From Plantago major (lineage: Eukaryota > Streptophyta > Magnoliopsida > Lamiales > Plantaginaceae), in assembly GCA_026545765.1 (NCBI GenBank), contig JAIFAC010000227.1, forward strand, positions 1 through 64,000: a DNA stretch of 64,000 bases, read 5' to 3'. The notes beneath the pieces were generated by a model. It did not search any database. It was not told the origin of the DNA and was given only the letters and a program-made list of their open reading frames with translations. Shown in pieces: positions 63,716 through 64,000 of this stretch. Each line of letters begins with the position of its first letter. The first letter of the stretch is position 1. A program made the position numbers and the translations under genes.

Positions 63716-64000
63716 TGTTGAGGGTAGAAGTCCCCCAACCACTTAGAGATTATTCTACCCAACAGGTAATGGCCAAGATATCCTTAAGTAAGAAGCTCCG
63801 TACTGCGTAAGAGAGAACGTGTGAGAGCCTGAGATCCTAAGCTTAGTAAGAACCTGCACAAGTAACTTGGAGGGGGGGGGGGGGGTTAGGACCCGGTTTG
63901 CTAAGTGTCAAACCGGTTTGAGACTTTACTCAAGAGTGACTGAAGATCTACTCTGTATAATAGTCATGGTTCGGAAATGATTATTGCTTACCATTATCAT
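63716..64000 (-). repeat. Tat 5' LTR (truncated by the window end)
   Basis: The first 285 bp of the LTR in plus orientation. It matches 35083-35188 and 50355-50540, including the long G-run (about 63872) and ACCGGTTTGAGACTTTACTC. An estimated further 580 bp lies beyond the window. Confidence 0.85.

Larger units (their letters stand above)
35083..64000 (-). mobile_element. Ty3/gypsy Tat-lineage LTR retrotransposon (runs off the right end)
   Basis: Both LTRs begin, in plus orientation, with TGTTGAGGGTAGAAGTCCCC (35083 and 63716) and match onward through GTGTGAGAGCCTGAGATC, a long G-run and AACCGGTTTGAGACTTTACT. Reading the minus strand gives primer site, gag, protease, reverse transcriptase, RNase H, a second archaeal-type RNase H and integrase. 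The extra RNase H between RNase H and integrase marks the Tat group. The left LTR is split by a Copia element. The right LTR is cut by the window end, so the target duplication cannot be checked. Internal stops, several at positions where Trp is expected (TGG to TGA), show that the copy is defective. Confidence 0.9.

Overview
This window is nuclear DNA from a flowering plant. The evidence is spliced genes of plant-only families, AT-rich spacers and plant-type LTR retrotransposons. The families point to a eudicot, and an asterid such as a Lamiales species is a guess. No rRNA, tRNA, CRISPR or bacterial feature was found.

Left third (1-24,000), all genes on the minus strand. (a) Three tandem RING-H2 genes of the ATL20/21/22 type, with an extracellular GUB_WAK domain, one membrane segment and a RING-H2 finger (714-5,860). 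The first two sit in a 2.2 kb tandem duplication and are broken. The third keeps a complete RING. (b) An eight-exon F-box gene like At3g61730 (6,609-9,430) and a second, broken copy (15,201-18,056) inside a 3.4 kb segmental duplication. Relics of the terminal exon lie downstream of each. (c) A WOX13-clade homeobox gene (about 10,760-12,338), an inverted duplication able to fold into a long hairpin (12,938-13,640) and a stray oxidosqualene cyclase exon (14,247-14,310). (d) A 17-exon oxidosqualene cyclase (triterpene synthase, beta-amyrin-synthase-like) at 19,906-23,892. Its exon architecture is complete, but single-base indels run through it.

Middle (24,000-35,080). An AT-rich spacer with a perfect 49-nt palindrome, a GC-rich MITE-like patch, a CACTA-like terminus with subterminal repeats, a minisatellite and simple repeats. 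No gene could be supported here.

Right part (35,083-64,000). A nested retrotransposon. The outer element is a Ty3/gypsy Tat-type element read on the minus strand: right LTR from 63,716, gag, pol with an extra archaeal-type RNase H, integrase ending at 57,572, left LTR 35,083-51,115. Between pol and the left LTR lie tandem repeats and a plus-strand (antisense) spliced gene with its own TATA box. The left LTR is split by a 15.2 kb Ty1/copia, Sirevirus-like element on the plus strand (35,189-50,354). That element has 1.4 kb LTRs, a Met-type primer site, gag, pol, and a long extra ORF after pol with five evenly sized phase-0 introns.

A recurring feature is small disruption of coding sequence. 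Many changes look like loss of the middle base of CHG trinucleotides (CCG, CTG or CAG read as CG). This could be real decay or a consensus error at methylated sites, so every pseudogene call here is conditional on that question.
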